From: a virus
Reading direction: 5' to 3' (one strand)
DNA: 26,698 nucleotides
IMG/VR virus record: IMGVR_UViG_3300029309_000296
Location: 1 to 26,698 of that record
Under the pieces are notes generated by a model. It had not been told where the DNA came from and searched no databases. It saw only the letters and a list, made by a program, of their open reading frames with translations. The position numbers and the translations under genes were made by a program. Positions 8,381-15,633 of this stretch are shown one piece after another; the stretch's first letter is position 1; each line of letters starts with the position of its first letter.

Positions 8381-10393
8381 TTACGCTGCCTCCTCTTTCC
8401 AATTAGGAGTTTGATTTGGAGTTATTTCGGACCAACTTGGTGTTTGACTAGCACTCACATCGGACCAACTTGGTGTTTGACTGGCACTCACATCGGACCA
8501 ACTTGGTGTTTGGCTGACACTCACATCGGACCAGCTAGGAGTCTGATCTGGCCCAATCTCACCCCAAATGTTAACAAGACCTATCTTACCTGTAATTTTT
8601 ACGCCGCTCAAGGAGACGGTTGCAGTGCCTGTAGGCGTGACCGAACCTACGGCACCCGTGGATGATACTCCTGTTACAGATACACCCACACCTTCTTCTA
8701 CTGTCACAGAGCCGACAGCGCCGGTTGCGGCCACTCCTGTTACGGATACACTTACATCAGTGGTTATTGATACTGTTACTGTGCCTACTGCACCGGCACC
8801 AGCCACACCACTGACCGATATTCCAACGCCCCCCTCAACAGAAACGGTGCCTACTTCACCAGTGCCAGCCACACCGCTGACTGATACTCCTACTCCTTCT
8901 TCAATAGAAACGGTGCCAATATTTCCAGTGGAGTTAACGCCAGTTGCGACAACATTAGCTTCACCTGTGGGAACTACTGCTCCTACACCACCATTAGCAG
9001 AAACACCTGAAACGTCTATGGAAACATCAGAACTTGCAGTTGCAGTGCCAATTTGGCCTACGGCAGAAACGCCACTGACAACAAATCTGGAATCACCACT
9101 GACAGTAGTAGTTCCAACATTGCCGGTAGAATTAACGCCAGTTGCAACTACATTGGCATCGCCAGTATGAACAATTGTTCCTATCTGACCTGTTCCAGAT
9201 ACACCCGTGGCGGATACATCAGTTCCTTCTTCGACAGAAATAGTGCCAATAGCACCTGTAGCCGCAGTGCCTGTTACATCTACAGATTTAGATATTTGAG
9301 CAACTACAGTGCCAATAGCACCTGTAGCCGCAACACCTGTCACATCTACGGATTTGGATATTTGAGCGACTACAGCCCCGATTTCGCCTGTAGCGGCAAT
9401 GCCTGTCACATCTACAGATTTAGATATTTGAGCGGCTACAGTGCCAATGGCACCTGTGGAGGAAACGCCACCAACAGTAAAGCTGGAATTACCGCTTACA
9501 GTTTCTTGACCAATCTCACCATTGGCCGCAACCCCCGTTGGAGAAACTATTGTCTCCCCTTGGAACTCTATGGCTCCAATCTCTCCTCTACCGGCAACGC
9601 CTGTTGGAGAAACAACAGACGTACCCGTAAGAGAAACTGTTCCCACTTCAGATGTGCCAGCAACGCCGGAAACAGAAACACTCGTGCCAGCCGCTGGCGT
9701 TACAGTGCCAATAGCGCCAGTGCCGGATACACCTGAAACACTTATTGAGACATCAGTTTGAACAGAGGCTGAGCCTATTTCACCTGTGGCTGCGACCCCT
9801 GTTACGTCCACAGATCTGGATATTTGAACAGCTACAGTGCCAATAGCACCCGTACCAGCTACGCCGCTAACAGATACGTCAGTGCCTTCTTGAACAGCTA
9901 CAGTGCCTATTTCACCTGTGCCAGATACACCCGTGACGGATACACCAATGCCTTGACCAACAGAAACTGTACCAACGGCACCCGTGCCAGCTACGCCGCT
10001 GACTGATACGCCAGCGCCTTCTTCGATAGAAACAGTGCCAACAGCGCCTGTGCCAGCCACGCCGCTAACAGATACACCTACGCCCTCTTGAATAGAAACT
10101 GTGCCGATAGCGCCAGTGCCAGCTACCCCTGTGGGGGTTACTGAAACGTTTTCTGTTCCTGAAGCGGTAACTGTACCAACAGCGCCTGTTCCAGCTACCC
10201 CTGTAGGACTTACTGAAGCGTCTGCTGTCACTGAAACGGTGACTGTGCCTATAGCGCCAGTACCAGCCACTCCTGTGGGGGTTACTGATACGTTGACAAC
10301 GCCGCCTGACGAAAAGTCAGCGTTAACAAAACCGAGTCCGTTAACGGTCAGGGTATCGTAAAACCCTAGTCCACTTACTCTCGGTAAAGCCAT
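8381..10393 (-). CDS. Giant repeat fibre: 26 x 22-residue repeats plus 11-residue C-terminal repeats
   Basis: This protein has 670 residues. The head (1-31) contains PRVSGLGFYDTLTVNGLGFV. Residues 32 to about 610 form 26 tandem repeats of mostly 22 residues with consensus (S/G)VSVSGVAGTGAIGTVSVEEG; each unit is short beta strands separated by GTG turns, which suggests a beta-solenoid or stacked-hairpin shaft. The tail (about 611-670) has five copies of an 11-residue repeat, QTPSWSDVSAS, which diverges at the end to QTPNWKEEAA. There are no cysteines and almost no charge apart from Asp/Glu. It is followed immediately by the second fibre gene. A related unit also occurs in the gene at 15634-16086. 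A structural fibre is likely; the ligand is unknown. Confidence 0.8.
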   Translation of the reverse strand: MALPRVSGLGFYDTLTVNGLGFVNADFSSGGVVNVSVTPTGVAGTGAIGTVTVSVTADASVSPTGVAGTGAVGTVTASGTENVSVTPTGVAGTGAIGTVSIQEGVGVSVSGVAGTGAVGTVSIEEGAGVSVSGVAGTGAVGTVSVGQGIGVSVTGVSGTGEIGTVAVQEGTDVSVSGVAGTGAIGTVAVQISRSVDVTGVAATGEIGSASVQTDVSISVSGVSGTGAIGTVTPAAGTSVSVSGVAGTSEVGTVSLTGTSVVSPTGVAGRGEIGAIEFQGETIVSPTGVAANGEIGQETVSGNSSFTVGGVSSTGAIGTVAAQISKSVDVTGIAATGEIGAVVAQISKSVDVTGVAATGAIGTVVAQISKSVDVTGTAATGAIGTISVEEGTDVSATGVSGTGQIGTIVHTGDANVVATGVNSTGNVGTTTVSGDSRFVVSGVSAVGQIGTATASSDVSIDVSGVSANGGVGAVVPTGEANVVATGVNSTGNIGTVSIEEGVGVSVSGVAGTGEVGTVSVEGGVGISVSGVAGAGAVGTVTVSITTDVSVSVTGVAATGAVGSVTVEEGVGVSVTGVSSTGAVGSVTPTGTATVSLSGVKITGKIGLVNIWGEIGPDQTPSWSDVSVSQTPSWSDVSASQTPSWSDVSASQTPSWSEITPNQTPNWKEEAA
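8396..8546 (-). repeat. 33-bp tandem repeats encoding QTPSWSDVSAS
   Basis: Near-identical 33-bp units begin at 8433, 8466 and 8499 (plus-strand core CAACTTGGTGTTTGACT), flanked by diverged units on both sides. They encode the five C-terminal copies of the 11-residue repeat in the fibre. In the central copies, differences are limited to a few bases, so this is a young duplication. Confidence 0.88.
8564..10300 (-). repeat. 26 tandem 66-bp units (22-residue repeats) within the fibre gene
   Basis: Translated on the minus strand, residues 32-610 of the 670-residue fibre contain 26 tandem units, mostly 22 residues (66 bp), with G-(V/I)-(A/S)-(G/A/S)-(T/A)-G-(A/E)-(I/V)-G-(T/S/A)-(V/I) as the invariant core. 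Spacing of matching codons is exactly 66 bases where I checked (TACAGATTTA-type words at 9281, 9347 and 9413). The three units around 9236-9450 are nearly identical at DNA level, whereas others are diverged, which fits recent tandem duplication on top of an old array. Confidence 0.9.
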
Positions 10394-10394
10394 G

Positions 10395-12497
10395 TTAGTA
10401 TGTCTCTATATCAGCAGAAACTACATAGTATTTTTGAATGTTTGTGTTATCTGTAAAGTCCAGACGAATTCCCAGAAGAACGGTTGTAATGTCGTCCTGT
10501 CCACTGGTCGGCACGTTACTTAAATTCAAAGTGACTGTTGTGGGAGAGGCTGGGTTGCCTCCCGCAGTCACCGTTGTGGCTGACGAACTATACACGCGAA
10601 AGTTGGTACTTTGAGTGGTGTCTCTGTGCCACGCTCGTAACAAAATAGAACCCGCCGCAGAATTGTCGTTTCCGTCTGCGTAAGCCACAACAACTTTTGC
10701 TCTTAAATCGTCCGATCCGGCAGTGTAGCTAGGGACAGAAAGGTCCAGAGGAATCCATGCCTGAGATGAAGAGCCACCGGTTGTTCCCGCCCATTGCCCT
10801 ACCAGTACATCTGTGCTGCTGACGGTATCGTTGTACATCAACGATGCGTAACCCTTTCCCGCTGTGTACGGGTCAGTTATCAGGGAAATAGGTATGCCGT
10901 CGTGAGTATTATGCTCACCGCTAATGATTTGGTAGCGTGGCGCTCCTGTAGCTGAAGCAGCGGTTAATGTCAAGTAGGCTATGTTATGAGTCGCCGTTTT
11001 ATAGTCTGAACTTGATGTTAATTTGCCTATACTATCATACTCAATAGGGCGTTGGCCTTCTCGCGAAAAAAGAGGGGAAAACCAGCTATTTGTCGTGTCT
11101 AGTGCTTGCTCAGACAAAAATATATTACTGCCAGAGGTGTTAACCGCCCCGAAGTCTGGGCCATATTCATCCGCATTTGTATTAAAACCAGAACTATTTA
11201 GTGGAGATATGCCGGGGTTCTTGAGATTTGTTCCGTAAGTGTTAGTACCGTTAGCACTTAGCGACAACGAAAAGTCATGCGGACCGTATCGTTGATGTAA
11301 ATAATAAACACTGTTACTTAAAAACTCGCAGGCAATGTCATCGTCTTGTATAGCGCTGTCTCCAAACCTACTAAAGCCATCGGCTCCTGTCTCCCCTCTG
11401 CCGTATAAATTGCCCACTTTTATTGCAGAAATTCCCCCATAATGAGAACTCGCAAACAACGGAGACGCACCGACCATATTTTCAAATACATGCGGATTAG
11501 TATCAGCCGTGCCGTTAAAAGACATGGTTGACGAAAGTTGATACCCGCCTCCAGATATTAACGGGAAGTTTGTTTGAACGTTTGGTGGCTTCGAGTTGCT
11601 AACATCCGGTGCATAATACTCAGCGGCCAAGATCATGGGCGCGGTCAAAATGCCAGTGCCTCCATTTGTCGAGGGATTAAAATCAACATACAGTCGGGTA
11701 TATTTGAAACCGCTTGTATTACTGGTTCCGGCGTGAACCATTAATCGTCCTAAATCAAAATAAGTGTCTGTAACGCTACTACCCGCACCAATGTAAAGCC
11801 TTTCAAAATTGGTTGTCGCCATCGTCTCTAAAATGCTGTAGCCATCCTGCGCAGTTTCACTCGTCCAACCTGCGCTTATTTTACAATCCGCAGAGGTATT
11901 AAATGCGTAGATGTATTGATTATGCGAGTACCGATTTGCGTAAGTATCTTTAACTCGAAAAACCTCAATGCCAGTGGTACTAGCTGCGTTGTAACCAAGC
12001 TGTGTATAAACGACAGCAAAAACGAAAGGCTGGATATATTGTTGTAGGGTAGAGGTGGTCGAGCTACTATGGGCCGCGAAAAAAAGTGGATGTGACCACC
12101 CCGGAAGATAAGAAGATATATCACTATTTTGAAAAGCGTAAATATTGGACACGCCGGTGGCAGAGCCAGCGCTAGCAAAATCTGCCGTGCTATTACCTGT
12201 TACCGGCTCAAGATCGCCGTAAATTTGAACGTCGCTAGAACCAGTGCCGTAACCAGTGTTGTAGACATTACCTTCGCTTGCGAAAAGATCAGAAAAAGAA
12301 AGCCCTTTTAAACGTATCTCATCGCCGTCTGAAATAGTGACGCCATTAAAACTATTAGGAGCAGCCGTGTTAGTTTTAATAAGTTCGCTGTGTACAGAAA
12401 AGGGCGCGGCATAAGTGCCGTTTTTAGTCGTTGTATCAGTTGTGCCATTGCCTTGCGTCGTCGCCTCAAGGAATGGGTCAGCCCAATAGACGGTCAT
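10395..12497 (-). CDS. Large beta-rich virion protein of the fibre cluster
   Basis: This protein has 700 residues and begins MTVYWADPFLEATTQGNG. Its start overlaps the upstream stop (ATGA). The sequence is rich in Ser, Thr, Asn, Gly, Tyr and Phe, poor in Lys, and has no hydrophobic transmembrane run, so a secreted-type or virion-surface beta protein is likely. An N-terminal segment GTYAAPFSVHSELI resembles parallel beta-helix virion proteins, and the C-terminal 150 residues look like a jelly-roll or Ig-like domain (DLSVPSYTAGSDDLRAKVVV, then VTLNLSNVP). No catalytic motif for a depolymerase is evident. Position next to the repeat fibre suggests a tailspike, fibre or fibre-adaptor role. Confidence 0.7.
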   Translation of the reverse strand: MTVYWADPFLEATTQGNGTTDTTTKNGTYAAPFSVHSELIKTNTAAPNSFNGVTISDGDEIRLKGLSFSDLFASEGNVYNTGYGTGSSDVQIYGDLEPVTGNSTADFASAGSATGVSNIYAFQNSDISSYLPGWSHPLFFAAHSSSTTSTLQQYIQPFVFAVVYTQLGYNAASTTGIEVFRVKDTYANRYSHNQYIYAFNTSADCKISAGWTSETAQDGYSILETMATTNFERLYIGAGSSVTDTYFDLGRLMVHAGTSNTSGFKYTRLYVDFNPSTNGGTGILTAPMILAAEYYAPDVSNSKPPNVQTNFPLISGGGYQLSSTMSFNGTADTNPHVFENMVGASPLFASSHYGGISAIKVGNLYGRGETGADGFSRFGDSAIQDDDIACEFLSNSVYYLHQRYGPHDFSLSLSANGTNTYGTNLKNPGISPLNSSGFNTNADEYGPDFGAVNTSGSNIFLSEQALDTTNSWFSPLFSREGQRPIEYDSIGKLTSSSDYKTATHNIAYLTLTAASATGAPRYQIISGEHNTHDGIPISLITDPYTAGKGYASLMYNDTVSSTDVLVGQWAGTTGGSSSQAWIPLDLSVPSYTAGSDDLRAKVVVAYADGNDNSAAGSILLRAWHRDTTQSTNFRVYSSSATTVTAGGNPASPTTVTLNLSNVPTSGQDDITTVLLGIRLDFTDNTNIQKYYVVSADIETY

Positions 12498-12679
12498 TGA
12501 CTATCTCTCCACTCAGCGGCTTTGACTTCAGAAGCGTCCATGACCTTAGAAAAAGGCCAGCCGGTTGCGTCTTCAGTCACTGTAATTTCTTCTTTAACAC
12601 CGTCCTTGTAGCAAGTAATCTTAATGGCTGGAAGATCTGTCGTTGATGGCCCCCAGTATTCTCCTAACCCCTCATACAT
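12494..12679 (-). CDS. Small hypothetical protein, first gene after terminator
   Basis: This protein has 61 residues. The ATG at 12679 is preceded by GGGG seven bases upstream. Its stop overlaps the next start (ATGA), so it is coupled to the 700-residue gene. The sequence has a short N-terminal Gly/Trp part (EGLGEYWGPS), a beta-hairpin-like centre and a C-terminal DATGWPFSKVMDASEVKAAE. It has one cysteine and no transmembrane segment. I do not recognise the family. Being the first gene downstream of the 12736-12771 hairpin, it would depend on read-through or on an unrecognised promoter in the short gap. Confidence 0.65.
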   Translation of the reverse strand: MYEGLGEYWGPSTTDLPAIKITCYKDGVKEEITVTEDATGWPFSKVMDASEVKAAEWRDSQ

Positions 12680-12735
12680 TTCATTACCCCATTATGAAAT
12701 AAGTCGAAGTTGTTTTTCCACTTTTCCGCGTAATA

Positions 12736-12771
12736 AAAAACGCATTGTAAGCGGTATTACAATGCGTTTTT
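12736..12771 (-). terminator. 15-bp perfect inverted repeat with A/T flanks, terminator-like
   Basis: Positions 12736-12750 (AAAAACGCATTGTAA) are exactly complementary to 12757-12771, with a 6-base loop. Each arm ends in five T on its outgoing strand, so the structure can act in either direction; genes on both sides read on the minus strand. It lies in the only gap of the 3' half (12680-12792), just after the 152-residue structural gene, and would partially insulate the fibre genes from the head/connector transcript. Confidence 0.8.
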
Positions 12772-12792
12772 CTTTGACTGACATCAGGCATT

Positions 12793-13251
12793 TCACTCGA
12801 TACGAATAATCGCCGAAGATTGATTGGCAGTCGGAAACGCAATCGTAAATGTGCCAGAAGTAGATGTTTTGTTACTGCCGAAATCAAGCACACAAACAGC
12901 TTTGTTTGAAGCGCTTGAATTGTAAATCAAGGCACCCATCGCAGTTATCGTAGCACTAGTAAAATCACGGTCTGCAAAATCTGTGAAACCAACCGTTCCA
13001 GAGCTTGTGGGGTCAACTCTTGTCAAAGCAAGACCACCAGTAACATACGTCCCACTTGAGGCGACTTCGCCCGTCGTAGTGAAAGCGGTTGTTCCCGCGC
13101 CAAGAGTCGCTGTAGTGCTAGATTTGCCGCCACTACCTTCCGCGTATAGAGCAAGCTTGAAAGTGCCTCCTCCAGAGTTTTTAAAGTTGTGGACACCCTC
13201 TAAAAGCTCTTTTTTGAAGGAAGTACACATTAATGTACCTGCAATAGCCAT
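12793..13251 (-). CDS. Structural protein of a common marine phage family
   Basis: This protein has 152 residues. The ATG overlaps the upstream TAA (TAATG), with AGGAG 7 bases upstream. The N-terminus (SFKKELLEGVHNF, about 11-23), the middle FKLALYAEGS, and the C-terminus with ALIYNSSASNKAVCVLDFGS followed by FTIAFPTANQSSAIIRIE match a family that is very frequent in ocean phage virion modules. The fold looks like a beta sandwich. It is probably a virion surface or head-tail-region protein, but its exact place in the particle is not known to me. It is the last gene before the hairpin terminator. Confidence 0.75.
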   Translation of the reverse strand: MAIAGTLMCTSFKKELLEGVHNFKNSGGGTFKLALYAEGSGGKSSTTATLGAGTTAFTTTGEVASSGTYVTGGLALTRVDPTSSGTVGFTDFADRDFTSATITAMGALIYNSSASNKAVCVLDFGSNKTSTSGTFTIAFPTANQSSAIIRIE

Positions 13252-13541
13252 TACATTCTCCTTATTGCGTCAGCCAAAACATCTTGTCCTTCACGGCTCA
13301 AGATATGACATATAGTAGCACGTTCTTCTCTACGAGCAATATTTATGTAGTAAGCCAACAAAGCCTGCAATTGTTCACGAAACACCTCTGCTTGATCGCG
13401 TATAGCAGGAGGGGCTGTATCTGAAACTTTTAACAGCTTATCCATCGCCAACTCTACAATTTGATCTGTCTCTAAACCACCATTGTCTGAAGTAACTACG
13501 GATACTTCACCGGCTCCCATGTTCGTAGTAACATTAAACAT
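13251..13541 (-). CDS. Small conserved helical phage protein
   Basis: This protein has 96 residues. The start overlaps the preceding stop by 8 bases and AAGGA lies about 10 bases upstream. The family signature visible here is the helical core QIVELAMDKLLKVSDTAPPA followed by IRDQAEVFREQLQALL. Homologues I recall carry the same SD-APP-IR pattern and sit next to structural genes. No enzymatic motif, signal peptide or transmembrane segment is present. Function is unknown; an assembly helper or minor virion protein is plausible from context. Confidence 0.7.
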   Translation of the reverse strand: MFNVTTNMGAGEVSVVTSDNGGLETDQIVELAMDKLLKVSDTAPPAIRDQAEVFREQLQALLAYYINIARREERATICHILSREGQDVLADAIRRM

Positions 13542-14286
13542 TGTAAGTTATTCCTTCTACATCATGCCTTCCATGTAACACAGGCTCTCTACCATCCAAA
13601 GGCTCTGGGCCTTCCAAGTGTTCTTGTTTTTTCGGCTTGTACTCAGATTCTGCAACGATAATTAATTTATCGTTTTCAGTGTACTGAACAAGCGGATCAT
13701 CTAAACGATGATATCCATACAATTTTTCGTTCAAAGGTACATTTGTGTCTAGAAAAGAAGACCGCTCCGCAGTGCGCACAAAAATGCCCCGTGTTAAAGC
13801 TATAGCCGCCCAAAACTCACAACAGGATCTGCCAGCTTCTGCAAAATGCAAATTCTTTCTGTAAGAGAAATCTATCCCAAAGAGATTGATTCTCTTAACT
13901 TTAGCTGCGATAGCAAAAGCAATTGCATACGCTACAGTATTGTTAAAATAGGCAAATCCAAGTTCTGTTATAACCTCAGAAAGTGGATACTCTACGATCT
14001 CAGGCACTCTTTCATCAAGGCAACAAGAATATATCGGACCCTTATTAGGAGTTTCTAACAAAAATTCCGCTGCAATTCCTGTTTGGGTTCCTGCTTTCAC
14101 TCCATCAAGAAAGCGACTAGCTGGGTCCATCATAAAAGTTCTATCAACATGAACAATTGCGCCGATAGAATTAATCCCCCAGACCTCATCATAGCTTGTG
14201 GAATTTATACGAGCCTTTACGTAATCTGCGTAACTTCCCCCAAGACCAACAATGGCAATTTCTTTGCCCTCAAGTTCATCAAACAT
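13534..14286 (-). CDS. Rossmann-fold protein, sialyltransferase/DUF115-like candidate enzyme
   Basis: This protein has 250 residues. The N-terminus has a glycine-rich nucleotide-binding-type loop, IAIVGLGGSYADYV (10-23), followed by DEVWGIN (33-39) and DRTFMMDP (48-55). The second half has FNNTVAYAIAFAIAA (114-128), INLFGIDFSYRK (133-144) and CCEFWAAIA (155-163). The order G-G-S loop, D-(V)-W-(I)N, T(V/S)-Y--A-AIA and L-GIDF is the order seen in CMP-sialic-acid-dependent GT42 enzymes such as Campylobacter CstI and in DUF115/MptE-like proteins. The C-terminal 35 residues are acidic and Pro-rich. It overlaps the next gene by 8 bases and is sandwiched between an adaptor and small structural genes. 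Substrate and role are unknown; virion or host glycan modification is one possibility. Confidence 0.65.
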   Translation of the reverse strand: MFDELEGKEIAIVGLGGSYADYVKARINSTSYDEVWGINSIGAIVHVDRTFMMDPASRFLDGVKAGTQTGIAAEFLLETPNKGPIYSCCLDERVPEIVEYPLSEVITELGFAYFNNTVAYAIAFAIAAKVKRINLFGIDFSYRKNLHFAEAGRSCCEFWAAIALTRGIFVRTAERSSFLDTNVPLNEKLYGYHRLDDPLVQYTENDKLIIVAESEYKPKKQEHLEGPEPLDGREPVLHGRHDVEGITYNV

Positions 14287-14295
14287 TTTTTGCCC

Positions 14296-14958
14296 TTACA
14301 TTGTAGATGCACGGAGAGACTCCTCCCTGTAAGCATCTGTATTTTCTCGCCCTTCAGCATAAACTTTTAATGGTGGCGGCGGAAGTCTCCGCATAGATTC
14401 TGCATATCTGTTCATATACAACTGAAGAAGATCCGTCTCACCCTTCATAAAAGTGTACGCTTCTATTAAGCACGCATACAAAAGTGTATTCGGAGCATTC
14501 GTTCCAAGCCAAGACTGACCATCTGAAGTCTCCGTTATTGACTGCGGTCTATAATAGTAATGTAATTCAGTGACATAATTAGCATTTGGAGTAGGGCCAA
14601 TAATAAAATTTTGGTAATCAAAAGCCGCATAATAACGTGGAAGGCCGGTTGTGGCAGGATTTGGATTAAATTCCTGAATGTAATTAACATCTTTCTGTAA
14701 GAGAAATTGAGCATTTCCACTACTGTCAGTGAAATGCAAAGAAAAAGAGGCAAGATAGTCTGTGGGCATGTTCAAAAATTTATTGCCATTCGACATCACA
14801 CCCGCAACATTTTTGCGAAAATAGTCTAAATCTGTTTCTTTAAGAATACGCTCTTCAGCATTTTTTATGAAAATATTCAGATTGTTGACAAAAGTTGTCT
14901 CTGTGTTTTCTGTCCAATCCTGAATCGCTTGCTTCAATGTTGTGAATGTAAAGCTCAT
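14296..14958 (-). CDS. Head-tail adaptor, SU10-type adaptor-like
   Basis: This protein has 220 residues. The N-terminus (TLKQAIQDWTENTETTFV, about 7-24, then NIFIKNAEERIL) is the typical opening of the adaptor family in marine podophages. A beta domain follows, with LNMPTDYLASFSLHF, GLPRYYAAFDYQNF and GPTPNANYVTELHYYYRPQS, and a C-terminal helix (LLYACLIEAYTFMKGETDLL). These proteins form a ring between the portal and the tail hub. It lies between the cupredoxin-like virion protein and the Rossmann protein. The family call is from recognisable sequence patterns; exact stoichiometry and position in the tail cannot be read here. Confidence 0.75.
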   Translation of the reverse strand: MSFTFTTLKQAIQDWTENTETTFVNNLNIFIKNAEERILKETDLDYFRKNVAGVMSNGNKFLNMPTDYLASFSLHFTDSSGNAQFLLQKDVNYIQEFNPNPATTGLPRYYAAFDYQNFIIGPTPNANYVTELHYYYRPQSITETSDGQSWLGTNAPNTLLYACLIEAYTFMKGETDLLQLYMNRYAESMRRLPPPPLKVYAEGRENTDAYREESLRASTM

Positions 14959-14979
14959 GGTTTGTTTACCTGTCCGCCC

Positions 14980-15633
14980 CTACACTATGGTTATATTGCC
15001 AACCATTGAAGAGTGGTTGGTGCATTGATAAACAAGAGATGTATCGCTTGGCTCATGCGGAACGATAAACTGAGTCAAACCAGTGGTAGAATTATAATTT
15101 TCGGTCACACCGGTTGTGAAAGCAGATCCACCATTAGATGTCCTGATTTGCAGTGGATGGCTGCTTACGTTGGCTGTGTTATCAATCAAGTAAGTATGGC
15201 CTTTGTAAAACGTAAAGTTTGGATTGTTGCCTGACGTAGCACCCGGACCTGTGAATGTGTATGCCGAGCTTCCGCTAGTTCCAGCAGTATACTTTGTTAC
15301 AGGCCCAGTTGTTTCATCGTTTAATCTTATCCAAGCACCACCATGAGCAAAATAGAGGCCACCCGTAGCGTGAACATGAGCCACAGCCCCATGATAGGTT
15401 GATGCACTGGGCAAATCACTTAGGTTGGCATAGTAAAATACAATTTTGTTAGCTCCAGAGCTAACATCGAAAAGACCATTAGCATCTATGATGTCTGTCA
15501 ATACGCTAGAACTATTTCCTAACGCAGCGTAAATTTCGTTAAAGTTATCATTTATTTTGTCAGCGCCAGCACGAAGAGTATCACCAGTGCCGTCATTTGC
15601 GCTTGACCCTATTCCTACTGTTTGCTTTGCCAT
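14980..15633 (-). CDS. Virion protein with His-rich module and C-terminal cupredoxin-like domain
   Basis: This protein has 217 residues. The N-terminus GIGSSANDGTGDTLRAGADK (7-26) with INDNFNEIY is the opening of many T4-like and marine phage structural proteins. Residues 80-105 form the His-rich module YHGAVAHVHATGGLYFAHGG. Residues 136-217 look like a cupredoxin: FTFYKGHTYLID, then SHPLQI with His159, and a C-terminal VYQCTNHSSM with Cys204, His207 and Met210. That is a full set of type-1 copper ligands, with the C-x2-H-x2-M spacing of amicyanin. No signal peptide is present, as expected for a virion protein. Whether copper is bound is unknown. Confidence 0.75.
   Translation of the reverse strand: MAKQTVGIGSSANDGTGDTLRAGADKINDNFNEIYAALGNSSSVLTDIIDANGLFDVSSGANKIVFYYANLSDLPSASTYHGAVAHVHATGGLYFAHGGAWIRLNDETTGPVTKYTAGTSGSSAYTFTGPGATSGNNPNFTFYKGHTYLIDNTANVSSHPLQIRTSNGGSAFTTGVTENYNSTTGLTQFIVPHEPSDTSLVYQCTNHSSMVGNITIV

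Noticed and set aside
7562-9761. Long plus-strand open frames opposite the fibre genes (for example 7562-8164, 8568-9170 and 9053-9736)
   Set aside because: They mirror the repeat structure and codon bias of the minus-strand fibre genes, start without ribosome sites and oppose the direction of every other gene.
8564-10300. CRISPR array or diversity-generating retroelement target
   Set aside because: The 66-bp periodicity is in frame and coding, with no constant repeat plus unique spacer pattern. There is no reverse transcriptase or A-specific variable repeat in the window.
12680-12735. Promoter for the fibre genes just after the hairpin
   Set aside because: CATAAT- and TTCGAC-like words occur, but the spacing is about 6 bases instead of 16-18, so there is no credible sigma70 promoter.
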